From Bradyrhizobiaceae bacterium (GTDB lineage: Bacteria; Pseudomonadota; Alphaproteobacteria; Rhizobiales; Xanthobacteraceae), in assembly GCA_003963145.1 (NCBI GenBank), contig RXJJ01000003.1:238146-302145 (forward strand): DNA of 64,000 nt, in the 5' to 3' direction. The first letter of the stretch is position 1. Every line of letters starts with the position of its first letter. The notes beneath the pieces are model-generated. The model made no database searches and had not been told where the DNA came from. It worked only from the letters and a program-made list of their open reading frames with translations. Made by a program: the position numbers and the translations under genes. This document shows, one piece after another, positions 1 to 7,506 of this stretch.

Positions 1-1
1 C

Positions 2-265
2 GCCTTCGTGCCGATCACCGCCGGCGCGCTTGGAATGCCGCCGCAGAAATTCTACGCCGTCAACGTCGCGGCCGTTCTGGTCTGGGCGCCGGCCATGGTG
101 CTGCCCGGCGTGCTGGCCGGCTCCGCCGCCGAGCAATGGGGCGCGAAAGCCGAGCATTACGCGCTGCCGCTGGTCGGCGGGCTGATCGTGATCGGCGCGG
201 GCGTATGGGCGTTTCAACACTGGCGCAGAAGCCGCCGCCTTGCGGCGGCCGACACGACGAAATAG
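2..265 (+). CDS. DedA-family membrane protein, C-terminal fragment
   Basis: Only the last 87 codons lie in the window; the frame is open from base 2 to the TAG at 263-265, so the gene begins upstream. The visible part opens with AFVPITAGALGM, which resembles the Pro/Gly-rich conserved stretch of DedA (SNARE-associated, PF09335) inner-membrane proteins. Two hydrophobic segments follow (about visible residues 20-40 and 52-72), then a basic cytoplasmic tail (WRRSRR). DedA proteins are thought to act in lipid scrambling and membrane homeostasis. The family call rests on this short piece and could change with the full sequence. It ends 9 bases before the convergent J-domain gene. Confidence 0.6.
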   Translation, partial: AFVPITAGALGMPPQKFYAVNVAAVLVWAPAMVLPGVLAGSAAEQWGAKAEHYALPLVGGLIVIGAGVWAFQHWRRSRRLAAADTTK

Positions 266-274
266 CGCGCCGCC

Positions 275-928
275 TCAGCGCTCCGCCGGCACCACGGTCT
301 TGAGGTAATTATACGCCTTGATGATCTCGATCAGGCGATCCTCGGTCGAACGGTCGCCGCCATTCGCATCCGGGTGATGCTGTTTCACCAAAAGCTTGTA
401 TTGCGTCTTGACAGTTTCGAGCGTCGCGTCGGGACCAAGTCCCATCACCTGCAACGCCTTGCGTTCGGCGTTGAAGATCTTGCGTGTCTCCGCCTTCGGT
501 TCGGCTTTCGCGCCGGGACCCGGACGCCATTTGCCGCGGCCGTTCATTTCCGCAAACATCGCGAACGGATCGAGCGCGCCCTCGAATTCATCCTCGACGC
601 CGGGCTTGCCCTTGCCCTTCGTGCCGGTGTTGGCCCCCATCTTCCAGGTCGGACGATGGCCGGTCTGCGCGTCCTTCTGATAGCGCGCCACCGCCTCGTC
701 GCTCATGCCCGAGAAGAAATTATAGGACTGGTTATATTCGCGCACGTGGTTGAGACAGAAGTGCCAGTATTCGCGCTCCTTGCCGCGACCCTTCGGCGCG
801 CGATGCGGCGCGGTGTTCTTGCACCCCGGCCATTCGCACATCACCGCCTCTTCCTTGACGCGCGGCTGCTTCTGGCGCGTGGGCTTGATGCGGATCTTGT
901 CGAAATATTTTGAATCGAATGATGACAT
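275..928 (-). CDS. J-domain protein (C-terminal DnaJ domain)
   Basis: A 217-residue protein with a J domain at its C-terminus (about residues 155-212), including the HPD motif (KQHHPDAN) that stimulates Hsp70 ATPase. J domains are usually N-terminal, so this is a specialised co-chaperone, not DnaJ itself: it has no G/F region and no CxxCxGxG zinc repeats. The N-terminal third holds a Cys/His cluster (CEWPGCKNTAPHRAP and, after a gap, HFCLNH) that could bind a metal; this is inference. The middle is Gly/Lys-rich. The start at 928 gives MSSFDSKYFDKIRIKP, with no other convincing Met before the conserved part. It is divergent from bolA, with 178 bases between the starts. Confidence 0.85.
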   Translation of the reverse strand: MSSFDSKYFDKIRIKPTRQKQPRVKEEAVMCEWPGCKNTAPHRAPKGRGKEREYWHFCLNHVREYNQSYNFFSGMSDEAVARYQKDAQTGHRPTWKMGANTGTKGKGKPGVEDEFEGALDPFAMFAEMNGRGKWRPGPGAKAEPKAETRKIFNAERKALQVMGLGPDATLETVKTQYKLLVKQHHPDANGGDRSTEDRLIEIIKAYNYLKTVVPAER

Positions 929-1106
929 GCTGGCTACGGCAACGCTTGCTGACGGTTACGAGATCGGCGTTTTTGGATCGGCGCGGTGTCCGAACCGGAT
1001 TCGAAGGTCGCGCACTATACATCATCGCGCACTTGAACCGCAATTCCAGAACCACAAGTGAGGTGGGCATTGACCTGAAAGATTAACCCGCGATATTGCG
1101 GATATC

Positions 1107-1412
1107 ATGACAACCAGAGACATCATCACGCAGAAATTGAACGCGGCTTTTCATCCCGAAAGCCTTGACGTCCTCGACGAGTCGCATCTGCACGAAGGTC
1201 ATGCCGGCCACAAGCCCGGCGACGAAACTCACTTCAGGGTTTATATCGTGTCGAAGGCTTTCGAAGGGAAGAGCCGGATCGACCGCCACCGCATGGTCAA
1301 CGCGCTGCTCGCGCCGGAACTCGCCGGGGGCGTGCACGCTCTTGCCATTCACGCCCACGCGCCGGATGAAAACGCCCGGCGTCCGGCTCCGGCGGAAGCC
1401 TGCAAGCATTGA
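1107..1412 (+). CDS. bolA: BolA-family protein
   Basis: A 101-residue protein with the BolA fold (PF01722): HFRVYIVSKAFEGKSRIDRHRMV gives the conserved beta-strand and helix with the Arg-x-x-Arg/His pattern, and VHALAIHAHAPDE is the conserved C-terminal strand with its His. BolA proteins partner monothiol glutaredoxins in Fe-S trafficking and can bind DNA. A His-rich loop near residues 27-35 (HLHEGHAGH) may supply iron ligands, as in BolA-GrxD pairs. The monothiol glutaredoxin partner is not in this window; the dithiol grxC at 23.1 kb is a different type. The gene is divergent from the J-domain gene and is followed by a palindromic repeat. Confidence 0.9.
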   Translation: MTTRDIITQKLNAAFHPESLDVLDESHLHEGHAGHKPGDETHFRVYIVSKAFEGKSRIDRHRMVNALLAPELAGGVHALAIHAHAPDENARRPAPAEACKH

Positions 1413-1422
1413 GTTACACCGC

Positions 1423-1540
1423 GTCGTCCCCGCGAAGGCGGGGACCCAGTCGCTGAAAAGCGAATCCATCTCGTTCAGAGATATTGATCTATCAAAAGCC
1501 TTTTATAGGAAGGCTGGGTCCCCGCCTTCGCGGGAACGAC
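1423..1540. repeat. Inverted repeat, copy A of a dispersed 27-bp-arm palindrome
   Basis: The left arm at 1423-1449 and the right arm at 1514-1540 are reverse complements over 27 bases with one mismatch (C versus T). They start gtcgtccccgcgaaggcgg and are separated by 64 bases of AT-richer sequence. The same arm sequence recurs at 21162-21272. The element fills the tail-to-tail gap between bolA and the CNNM/CBS gene. Transcribed in either direction it would form a long hairpin, so it may act in transcript termination or 3' end stability. There is no transposase nearby. Confidence 0.85.
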
Positions 1541-1580
1541 ATAGAATAAATTCAACGACGCAAGTGACATCTAAGAAAAA

Positions 1581-2933
1581 CTAGAACGACGCGCCCGCCC
1601 TCGATCTACGCTGAGGATTCTCGTTGTCGGGCGGCAGCGGCACGATCCGCAAGGCCGTGATGCGATTGCGCTCGCGCCGAAGCACCCGGAACCGAAAGCC
1701 GTGAAACGTGAAGCTCTGGCCGCGATCCGGGATCTGGCGCGCCTCGTGAATCACCAGTCCCGCAATCGTCGTCGCTTCCTCGTCCGGCAGGTTCCAGCCC
1801 ATCGCGCGATTGAGATCGCGGATCGGCACCGAGCCGTCCACCACCACAGAGCCGTCGGGCTGGGCACGAACGCCGGCGACGGTGACATCGTGCTCGTCCG
1901 AAATGTCGCCGACGATTTCCTCCAGAATGTCCTCGAGCGTGACGAGACCCTCGACCTCGCCATATTCATCGACCACCAGCGCGAAGTGAGTCTTGCGGCG
2001 GCGGAAGGCCTTGAGCTGTTCGGAGATGGGACGCATCTCGGGCACGAACCAGGGCGGCAGGGTGATCGCGCCGACGTCGATTTTTGAAATGTCGCCATCC
2101 GCCAGCCGGATCGCGCGCAGCAAATCCTTGGCGTGCAGAACGCCGATGATGTTTTCCGGCTTGTCGCGCCACAGCGGAATGCGGGTGTATTCGCTCGCCA
2201 GCACTTCGCTGACGATTTCCTCGGACGACAGGTCGGCGTTGATCATCATCATCGCCGTGCGGTGAACCATGACGTCCTCGACCGCAAGATCGCCGAACCG
2301 GAACACATTCTGAAGATATTCGGCCTCGCCGCTTTCGATCTTGCCGTGCTCGGCGGATTCGCCGACCAGACCCTCGATTTCCTTGCTGGTCAGCACTTCA
2401 TGCTGACTCATTTCCTTGACGCCGAGAAAGCGCAGCAGAGCGCGCGAAGCGTTGTTGAGCAGCCAGTTGAGCGGATAGAAGATGATGTAACAGATGTGCA
2501 GCGGATAGGCGATCCACAGCGACACCGGTTCGGGCTGGCGGATGGCCAGCGTCTTCGGGACCTGTTCGCCGACAACGATATGGAGCGAGGAGAAAACCAG
2601 AAAGCCGGTCAGGAACGAGACGAAGTGAAGCGTCGATTCCGGCAGGCCGAGCGGCGACAGCAGCGGCTGAAGCAGCGCCGCGACGGTCGGCTCGCCGACC
2701 CAGCCCAGACCGAGAGACGCCATGGTGATGCCGAGCTGGCAGCAGGCCAGATAGGCCTCGATATTGCCCATGATGTCCTGAACCAGCCGCGCGCCGAGAC
2801 GCTGCTTCTCGACCATGGCCTTGATGCGAAAGCCGCGGCTTTTAACGAGCGCGAACTCAGCCGCGACGAAAAACGCGTTCGCCGCGAGCAGCAGGACCGC
2901 GATCAGAAGATTGCCGGCGGTGCTCATGTTCAT
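1581..2933 (-). CDS. CNNM/HlyC/CorC-type membrane protein with CBS pair
   Basis: A 450-residue protein with the order DUF21/CNNM transmembrane domain (about 1-190), tandem CBS domains (about 215-335, with VVDEYGEVEGLVTLEDILEE closing the second) and a C-terminal CorC_HlyC domain (about 350-430). Family members are integral membrane proteins linked to Mg2+/Co2+ efflux or resistance; the old name hemolysin is not a functional statement. I place the start at Met 2933 (MNMSTAGN), or Met 2927. The frame stays open another 41 codons upstream, but those are encoded by the palindromic repeat at 2981-3061 and are not family-like. It lies 160 bases downstream of aroB on the same strand. Confidence 0.88.
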   Translation of the reverse strand: MNMSTAGNLLIAVLLLAANAFFVAAEFALVKSRGFRIKAMVEKQRLGARLVQDIMGNIEAYLACCQLGITMASLGLGWVGEPTVAALLQPLLSPLGLPESTLHFVSFLTGFLVFSSLHIVVGEQVPKTLAIRQPEPVSLWIAYPLHICYIIFYPLNWLLNNASRALLRFLGVKEMSQHEVLTSKEIEGLVGESAEHGKIESGEAEYLQNVFRFGDLAVEDVMVHRTAMMMINADLSSEEIVSEVLASEYTRIPLWRDKPENIIGVLHAKDLLRAIRLADGDISKIDVGAITLPPWFVPEMRPISEQLKAFRRRKTHFALVVDEYGEVEGLVTLEDILEEIVGDISDEHDVTVAGVRAQPDGSVVVDGSVPIRDLNRAMGWNLPDEEATTIAGLVIHEARQIPDRGQSFTFHGFRFRVLRRERNRITALRIVPLPPDNENPQRRSRAGASF

Positions 2934-2980
2934 GGCGTGTCGTGCCTGCCGCACTGAAGCGGAATCAAATGACAGTGGAT

Positions 2981-3061
2981 CGTCATTGCGAGGAGCGCCA
3001 GCGACGAAGCAATCCAGCTTTTCCCGTAATTCTGGATTGCTTCGCTCCGCTCGCAATGACG
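2981..3061. repeat. Palindromic intergenic repeat (cgtcattgcgagg type)
   Basis: The arm 2981-3017 begins cgtcattgcgaggagcg and ends aagcaatccag. The opposite arm 3032-3061 reads ctggattgcttcgctccgct and ends cgcaatgacg. The arms are imperfect reverse complements around a 14-base loop. This short palindrome type is widespread in alphaproteobacterial intergenic DNA (established knowledge). Here it separates the aroB stop from the CNNM/CBS start on the same transcript direction, so it may shape operon mRNA processing. Read on the minus strand it stays open and would add a spurious N-terminal peptide to the CNNM/CBS protein. Confidence 0.85.
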
Positions 3062-3093
3062 GCAGCGTTGATGAAAGTTCATGTCGTCACGTT

Positions 3094-4254
3094 TCACGCC
3101 GAGAGCTTCTGGGCCAGAAAGTCTCTGACCAGCGAGGGAGCGACATCGTTCACGATCACGGCGCGGCCGATGCCTTCCATCAGAATGAAGGTGAGCTTGC
3201 CGCGCTTGACCTTCTTGTCCTGCGCCATCAGCGCCAGCAGGGACTCGGCGTCGCCGATGCCTTCCTGCGAAAATCCTGCGATGTCCTGAAGCCGTGTCGG
3301 CAGGCCGACCGCTTCGAGATGATGCCTCACCCGCGCCGCGTCGTCATTGGAGATCATGCCCTGCGCCGCCGAAAATTCCGCCGCCAGCGTCATGCCGATC
3401 GCAACGCCCTCGCCATGATACAGCCGGTCGGAAAAACCCGTCGCCGCTTCCAGCGCGTGGCCGAAAGTGTGGCCGAGATTGAGCAGCGCGCGCTCGCCGG
3501 TCTCGCGCTCGTCGCGCGCGACGATCGCCGCCTTGGCGCGGCAGCTGATCGCGATGGCTTCCTCGCGCTCCGGTCCGCCCGCAAAAATACCGGCGTGGTT
3601 TTTTTCCAGCCACTCGAAGAACGGCAGATCGCCGAGCAGGCCGTATTTGGCGACTTCGGCATAGCCCGCGCGGAACTGCCGCTTCGAGAGCGTGTCGAGC
3701 ACCGCCGTGTCGGCGAGCACCAGAACGGGCTGTTGAAACGCGCCGATCAGATTCTTGCCTTTCGGCGAATTGATCCCCGTCTTGCCGCCGACGGATGAAT
3801 CGACCTGCGCCAGCAGAGAGGTCGGCACCTGGACGAAATCGACGCCGCGCCGCACGATGGAGGCGGCAAAGCCCGCAAGATCGCCGACCACGCCGCCGCC
3901 GAGCGCGACCACGAGATCGCCGCGCTCGATCTTCGCGCCGATCAGCGCCTCGCTGACGTCTTCCAGCACGCCGTAGCTTTTCGAGCCTTCGCCCTCGGGA
4001 ACGACGATTTCGCTCGACGCGATCCCGGCTTCGGCCAGGGCGTCCTGCGCCGGTTTCAACCAGTGCTTCGCAACCGTCGCATCGGTGATGATGGCGGCGC
4101 GCGCGCCGGGACGGATCGCCTTGATGCGATGGCCGAGCGAGGCCAGCACACCGCGCCCGATCGCGATATCATAGGCGCGATCGCCCAGCGCGACATTCAC
4201 GAGTGTCGGCTGCGGCTGCGGCGATCTGGCCGCGAGTGAACTTGCTGCTGTCAT
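3094..4254 (-). CDS. aroB: 3-dehydroquinate synthase
   Basis: A 386-residue enzyme that converts DAHP to 3-dehydroquinate, the second step of the shikimate pathway, in the cytosol with NAD+ and a divalent metal (normally Zn2+). Visible signatures are the NAD-binding glycine-rich stretch (GGGVVGDLAGFAAS, about residue 119), DSSVGGKTGIN, and metal-binding motifs (LGHTFGHALE with its His, and HGEGVAIGM). Length is normal for the family. Its ATG overlaps the aroK stop in an ATGA junction at 4251-4254, so aroK and aroB are translationally coupled and cover two shikimate steps in one operon. Confidence 0.97.
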   Translation of the reverse strand: MTAASSLAARSPQPQPTLVNVALGDRAYDIAIGRGVLASLGHRIKAIRPGARAAIITDATVAKHWLKPAQDALAEAGIASSEIVVPEGEGSKSYGVLEDVSEALIGAKIERGDLVVALGGGVVGDLAGFAASIVRRGVDFVQVPTSLLAQVDSSVGGKTGINSPKGKNLIGAFQQPVLVLADTAVLDTLSKRQFRAGYAEVAKYGLLGDLPFFEWLEKNHAGIFAGGPEREEAIAISCRAKAAIVARDERETGERALLNLGHTFGHALEAATGFSDRLYHGEGVAIGMTLAAEFSAAQGMISNDDAARVRHHLEAVGLPTRLQDIAGFSQEGIGDAESLLALMAQDKKVKRGKLTFILMEGIGRAVIVNDVAPSLVRDFLAQKLSA

Positions 4255-4892
4255 TTGCTTTGGTCTGCTGAAGAAGGCGGCGCATCCTGAAGATAGGCGT
4301 GCAGCGCGTCCATGATTTCGTCGACGATCTTGTCATGCGGCACGTCGCGCGACCAGATGGCGATGTCCGCCAGTTCATAGGTCGGGTTGCGCGTCGTGAT
4401 GAGCTGTTCGATGGTCGCAGCCGGATCGGCGGTCTGCAGCAGCGGCCGGTCGGCGCGGCGCTTGACGCGGCGCAGGATCACATCGCCCTCCGCCTTCAGC
4501 CAGATCGACACCGCCTTGTCGCCAATCCGCTTGCGGGTGTCCTCGCGCAGAAACGCGCCGCCCCCGGTCGCGAGCACCTGCGGCCCGTTCTCCAGCAAGG
4601 CGGCGATCACGCGCGCCTCGCCGTCGCGGAAATACGGCTCGCCATGCGCGGCGAAAATTTCCGAAATCGTCATGCCGCCGTGACGCTGCTCGATCTCGTG
4701 ATCGGCGTCGACGAAAGGAACGTGCAGCCGCGCCGCGAGACGCCGGCCCACGGTGGACTTGCCAGATCCCATCATGCCGACCAGCACGATCTGCCGCGAT
4801 CCGAGCGCGGAGACGATCTCCGCTCCCTGATTGGCAGGTGCACCCGGTTTTGGCATCGCCTCCGGCATGGCTGAAACTCGGCTCCGGTCCAT
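4251..4892 (-). CDS. aroK: Shikimate kinase
   Basis: A 213-residue kinase that phosphorylates shikimate with ATP. The P-loop GMMGSGKST lies near residue 38, followed by the substrate-binding Asp in VDADHEIEQR, a GGGAF glycine motif and RRADRPLL near the lid. The N-terminal 30 residues are a low-similarity extension, common in alphaproteobacterial homologues; Met codons at 4868 and 4856 are alternative starts. It is the first gene of the aroKB operon. It is divergent from the small membrane protein at 5028, with 135 bases between the starts. Confidence 0.95.
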   Translation of the reverse strand: MDRSRVSAMPEAMPKPGAPANQGAEIVSALGSRQIVLVGMMGSGKSTVGRRLAARLHVPFVDADHEIEQRHGGMTISEIFAAHGEPYFRDGEARVIAALLENGPQVLATGGGAFLREDTRKRIGDKAVSIWLKAEGDVILRRVKRRADRPLLQTADPAATIEQLITTRNPTYELADIAIWSRDVPHDKIVDEIMDALHAYLQDAPPSSADQSK

Positions 4893-5027
4893 ATCACGAC
4901 GTTTATACTACCCGCGCTCCGCCGGGGGCCAGAGCCTCGTGCCGAAAGCTTGCGCCGGTGGCGGCTCTCGCTTAACGCTTTGGCGCACACCTTTTGGTTA
5001 ACATGCGATTCGCAGGGGTCGAGACGG

Positions 5028-5171
5028 ATGCCCAGCCTGTTCCGCTTTTTGACGGTGGTTGCGATCATCGCCGGCGTGATCTACGGCGGAATCTATGCGC
5101 TGGCGAATTTCGTCAAACCCAGGCCGCGCGAGATGACCATCACCATCCCGCCCGAGAAACTCAAGAAATAG
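5028..5171 (+). CDS. Small single-pass membrane protein of unknown function
   Basis: A 47-residue protein starting MPSLFRFLTVVAIIAGVIYG. It has one hydrophobic helix (about residues 5-27) and a polar C-terminus rich in Pro and Lys (KPRPREMTITIPPEKLKK). An ATG at 5028 follows a purine-rich stretch (ggggtcgagacgg). The composition and clear transmembrane pattern argue that this frame is coded, while the overlapping frame belonging to xerD gives a His/Arg-rich, implausible sequence here. Its TAG at 5169-5171 sits where xerD homology begins, which suggests coupled translation. I recognise no known function. Confidence 0.7.
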   Translation: MPSLFRFLTVVAIIAGVIYGGIYALANFVKPRPREMTITIPPEKLKK

Positions 5172-6139
5172 CGAAAGAGCGGGAGGGACAAACGTCCTCC
5201 GACGCGCAACTGACCGATCTGTTTCTCGACATGCTCGCGGCCGAACAGGGCGCGGGCGACAACACGCTGTCCGCCTATCGCGGCGACCTTGAGGACCTGT
5301 CACAGTTTCTCGGCCGCGCCGGGCGCTCCTTTTCAAACGCCGCGACGCAGGATTTGCGCGACTATCTCGCCGATCTCGACACCCGCGGCTTCAAATCGTC
5401 CAGCGTGGCGCGGCGGCTGTCGTCGATGCGCCATCTGTTTCGTTTCCTGCTCAACGAGCGCAAACGCGCCGACGATCCGGCCGCCATTCTCTCGGGACCG
5501 AAACGCGCGCGCGGCCTGCCGAAGGTGCTCTCCATCGGCGATGTCGACCGGCTGCTGACGAAGGCAAAGGACCTCGCGTCTTTGAGCGATCAGGCGCCGC
5601 TGCAAAGGCTGCGCGCCACGCGGCTGTCCTGCCTGCTCGAAGTTCTTTACGCCACGGGCCTGCGCGTGTCCGAGCTTGTCGCGTTGCCGGTGTCCGCCGC
5701 GCGGCGCGACGCGCGCATGCTGGTGGTGCGCGGCAAGGGCAACAAGGAGCGCCTCGTGCCGCTCAACGAATCCGCCAAGCAGGCGATGGCGGATTATCTC
5801 GCCGCGATGGGCGAGGCCCATGAGGGAAAGAAAAAATCGCTCGCCGCGTCGAAATGGCTGTTTCCTTCCTCCGGTGAAAGCGGGCATCTGACCCGCCAGC
5901 ATTTCGCGCGCGATCTGAAGGAACTTGCCGCCACCGCCGGACTGCCGCCGCGCATCGTCAGCCCGCACGTCCTGCGTCACGCCTTCGCAAGTCATCTTCT
6001 GCATAATGGCGCTGATCTGCGCATCGTGCAGACTTTGCTCGGCCATACCGATATTTCCACCACGCAGATTTACACCCATGTGGTCGAGGAGCGCCTCAAG
6101 AGCCTGGTGCGCGACCTCCATCCCCTTGCGGAAAAATAA
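5168..6139 (+). CDS. xerD: Site-specific tyrosine recombinase XerD (start unusual)
   Basis: A tyrosine recombinase that, with XerC, resolves chromosome dimers at dif. From 5168 it is 323 residues, normal for XerD. The N-terminal SAM-like domain (about 12-100) is followed by the catalytic domain with Arg in ATGLRVSEL, Lys in RGKGNKERLV, His-x-x-Arg in HVLRHAFASH, His in LLGHTDIS and the nucleophile Tyr in TTQIYTHV. Homology starts at about 5195, but the frame has no ATG, GTG or TTG between 5003 and 5231. The ATA at 5168, overlapping the TAG of the upstream gene, is at the expected place. An ATG at 5003 would add 55 implausible residues. Function is secure; the start is not. Confidence 0.85.
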   Translation: MAKEREGQTSSDAQLTDLFLDMLAAEQGAGDNTLSAYRGDLEDLSQFLGRAGRSFSNAATQDLRDYLADLDTRGFKSSSVARRLSSMRHLFRFLLNERKRADDPAAILSGPKRARGLPKVLSIGDVDRLLTKAKDLASLSDQAPLQRLRATRLSCLLEVLYATGLRVSELVALPVSAARRDARMLVVRGKGNKERLVPLNESAKQAMADYLAAMGEAHEGKKKSLAASKWLFPSSGESGHLTRQHFARDLKELAATAGLPPRIVSPHVLRHAFASHLLHNGADLRIVQTLLGHTDISTTQIYTHVVEERLKSLVRDLHPLAEK

Positions 6140-6289
6140 TAGCGCAGCAACTCCAATGGCTTCGGGTGTTGTGCGGCGCGCTTGACTCGGTGCTGATTTG
6201 CTCTATCCCCAAGGCCGGATTCAATGATCGGGGCACCCCGGTCCGCGCCGCCGCAGCAATGCGTCCATTCTCTTCCTATATCGATTGTC

Positions 6290-7252
6290 ATGCCCGACCC
6301 GATGCGCAGCTATCTGGACTTTGAGAAGCCCGTCGCCGAACTCGATTCGAAGATCGACGAACTGCGTGCCCTTGCGGAAAACGGCAGCGACATTCATGAC
6401 GAGGTCGATCTGATCGAGAGCAAGGCGCGCCAGACGCTGCACGAGCTATATGCCAATCTGACGCCGTGGCAGAAGACCCAGGTCGCGCGGCATCCGCAGC
6501 GGCCCCATTGCGTCAATTATATCGAGAAACTCATCACCGACTTCACGCCTCTGGCCGGCGACCGCAAGTTCGGCGACGACGAGGCGCTGATCGGCGGTTT
6601 CGGACGCTTCCGCGGCGAGAGCATCTGCGTGATCGGGCAGGAAAAGGGCTCGACCACCGAAAGCCGTCTCAAGCACAATTTCGGCATGGCCCGGCCGGAG
6701 GGCTATCGCAAGGCCGTGCGGCTGATGGAAATGGCCGACCGTTTCGGCATTCCGGTGCTGTCGCTGGTCGATACCGCCGGCGCCTATCCCGGAATCGGCG
6801 CGGAGGAGCGTGGTCAGGCAGAAGCCATCGCGCGTTCGACCGAGGCCTGTCTTAATCTCACCGTGCCGAATGTCGCCGTGATCCTCGGCGAGGGCGGCTC
6901 GGGCGGCGCCATCGCGATCGCCACCGCCAACCGGGTCATCATGCTCGAACACGCGGTCTACAGCGTGATTTCGCCTGAAGGCGCGGCGTCGATCCTGTGG
7001 CGCGACGCCGGCAAGGCGCAGGAAGCGGCGACCAATCTGAAAATCACCGCGCAGGATCTGGCGCGGTTCGGCGTGATCGACACGATTTTGAATGAACCGG
7101 CGGGCGGCGCTCACCGCGACCCGGACGCCACCATCGCGAGCGCCGGGGAAGCCATCGCAAAGGCTTTCGACGAATTCCGGGGCCTCGATCCGATCGCGAT
7201 CCGCAACCAGCGCCGCAAGAAGTTTCTCGAGATCGGCCGCCGCCTCGGCTGA
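6290..7252 (+). CDS. accA: Acetyl-CoA carboxylase carboxyltransferase subunit alpha
   Basis: A 320-residue subunit that, with AccD, transfers carboxyl from carboxybiotin to acetyl-CoA, the committed step of fatty acid synthesis. The start [19 protein letters not shown] matches the family N-terminus; the 22 open codons upstream do not. Visible signatures are [31 protein letters not shown] (oxyanion glycine motif) and [18 protein letters not shown]. Length is normal for alphaproteobacteria. It lies 150 bases after xerD on the same strand and is probably transcribed separately; no strong ribosome-binding site is visible. Confidence 0.97.
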   Translation: MPDPMRSYLDFEKPVAELDSKIDELRALAENGSDIHDEVDLIESKARQTLHELYANLTPWQKTQVARHPQRPHCVNYIEKLITDFTPLAGDRKFGDDEALIGGFGRFRGESICVIGQEKGSTTESRLKHNFGMARPEGYRKAVRLMEMADRFGIPVLSLVDTAGAYPGIGAEERGQAEAIARSTEACLNLTVPNVAVILGEGGSGGAIAIATANRVIMLEHAVYSVISPEGAASILWRDAGKAQEAATNLKITAQDLARFGVIDTILNEPAGGAHRDPDATIASAGEAIAKAFDEFRGLDPIAIRNQRRKKFLEIGRRLG

Positions 7253-7506
7253 GCGCTTCAAAACAACGCGGCCAATCGTCCCGCGCGGTTCCCCGCAGTC
7301 ACCTATCGTGGCTTTTTTGTGATTGATTTCGTTAAGGTTTTTTTCATCGCAGGCTGGCTTTCATCGCCTCCGCAAGGGCGCTTCGGCTTGCGAAAAACCC
7401 CTGTTTAAGGGTAATAGTTAAATGTATCCGGAGTTACATTCTCGTCCCCCGGCATCTTCATGGCCCCATCGGATGCCGGACGGATTTTGAGCTGCGGAGT
7501 TTCGCA

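Noticed and set aside
7372-7392. cgcaag / cttgcg stem followed by aaaaa between accA and the L,D-transpeptidase
   Set aside because: The A run follows on the plus strand, so the T run needed for termination is on the wrong side for either transcript.
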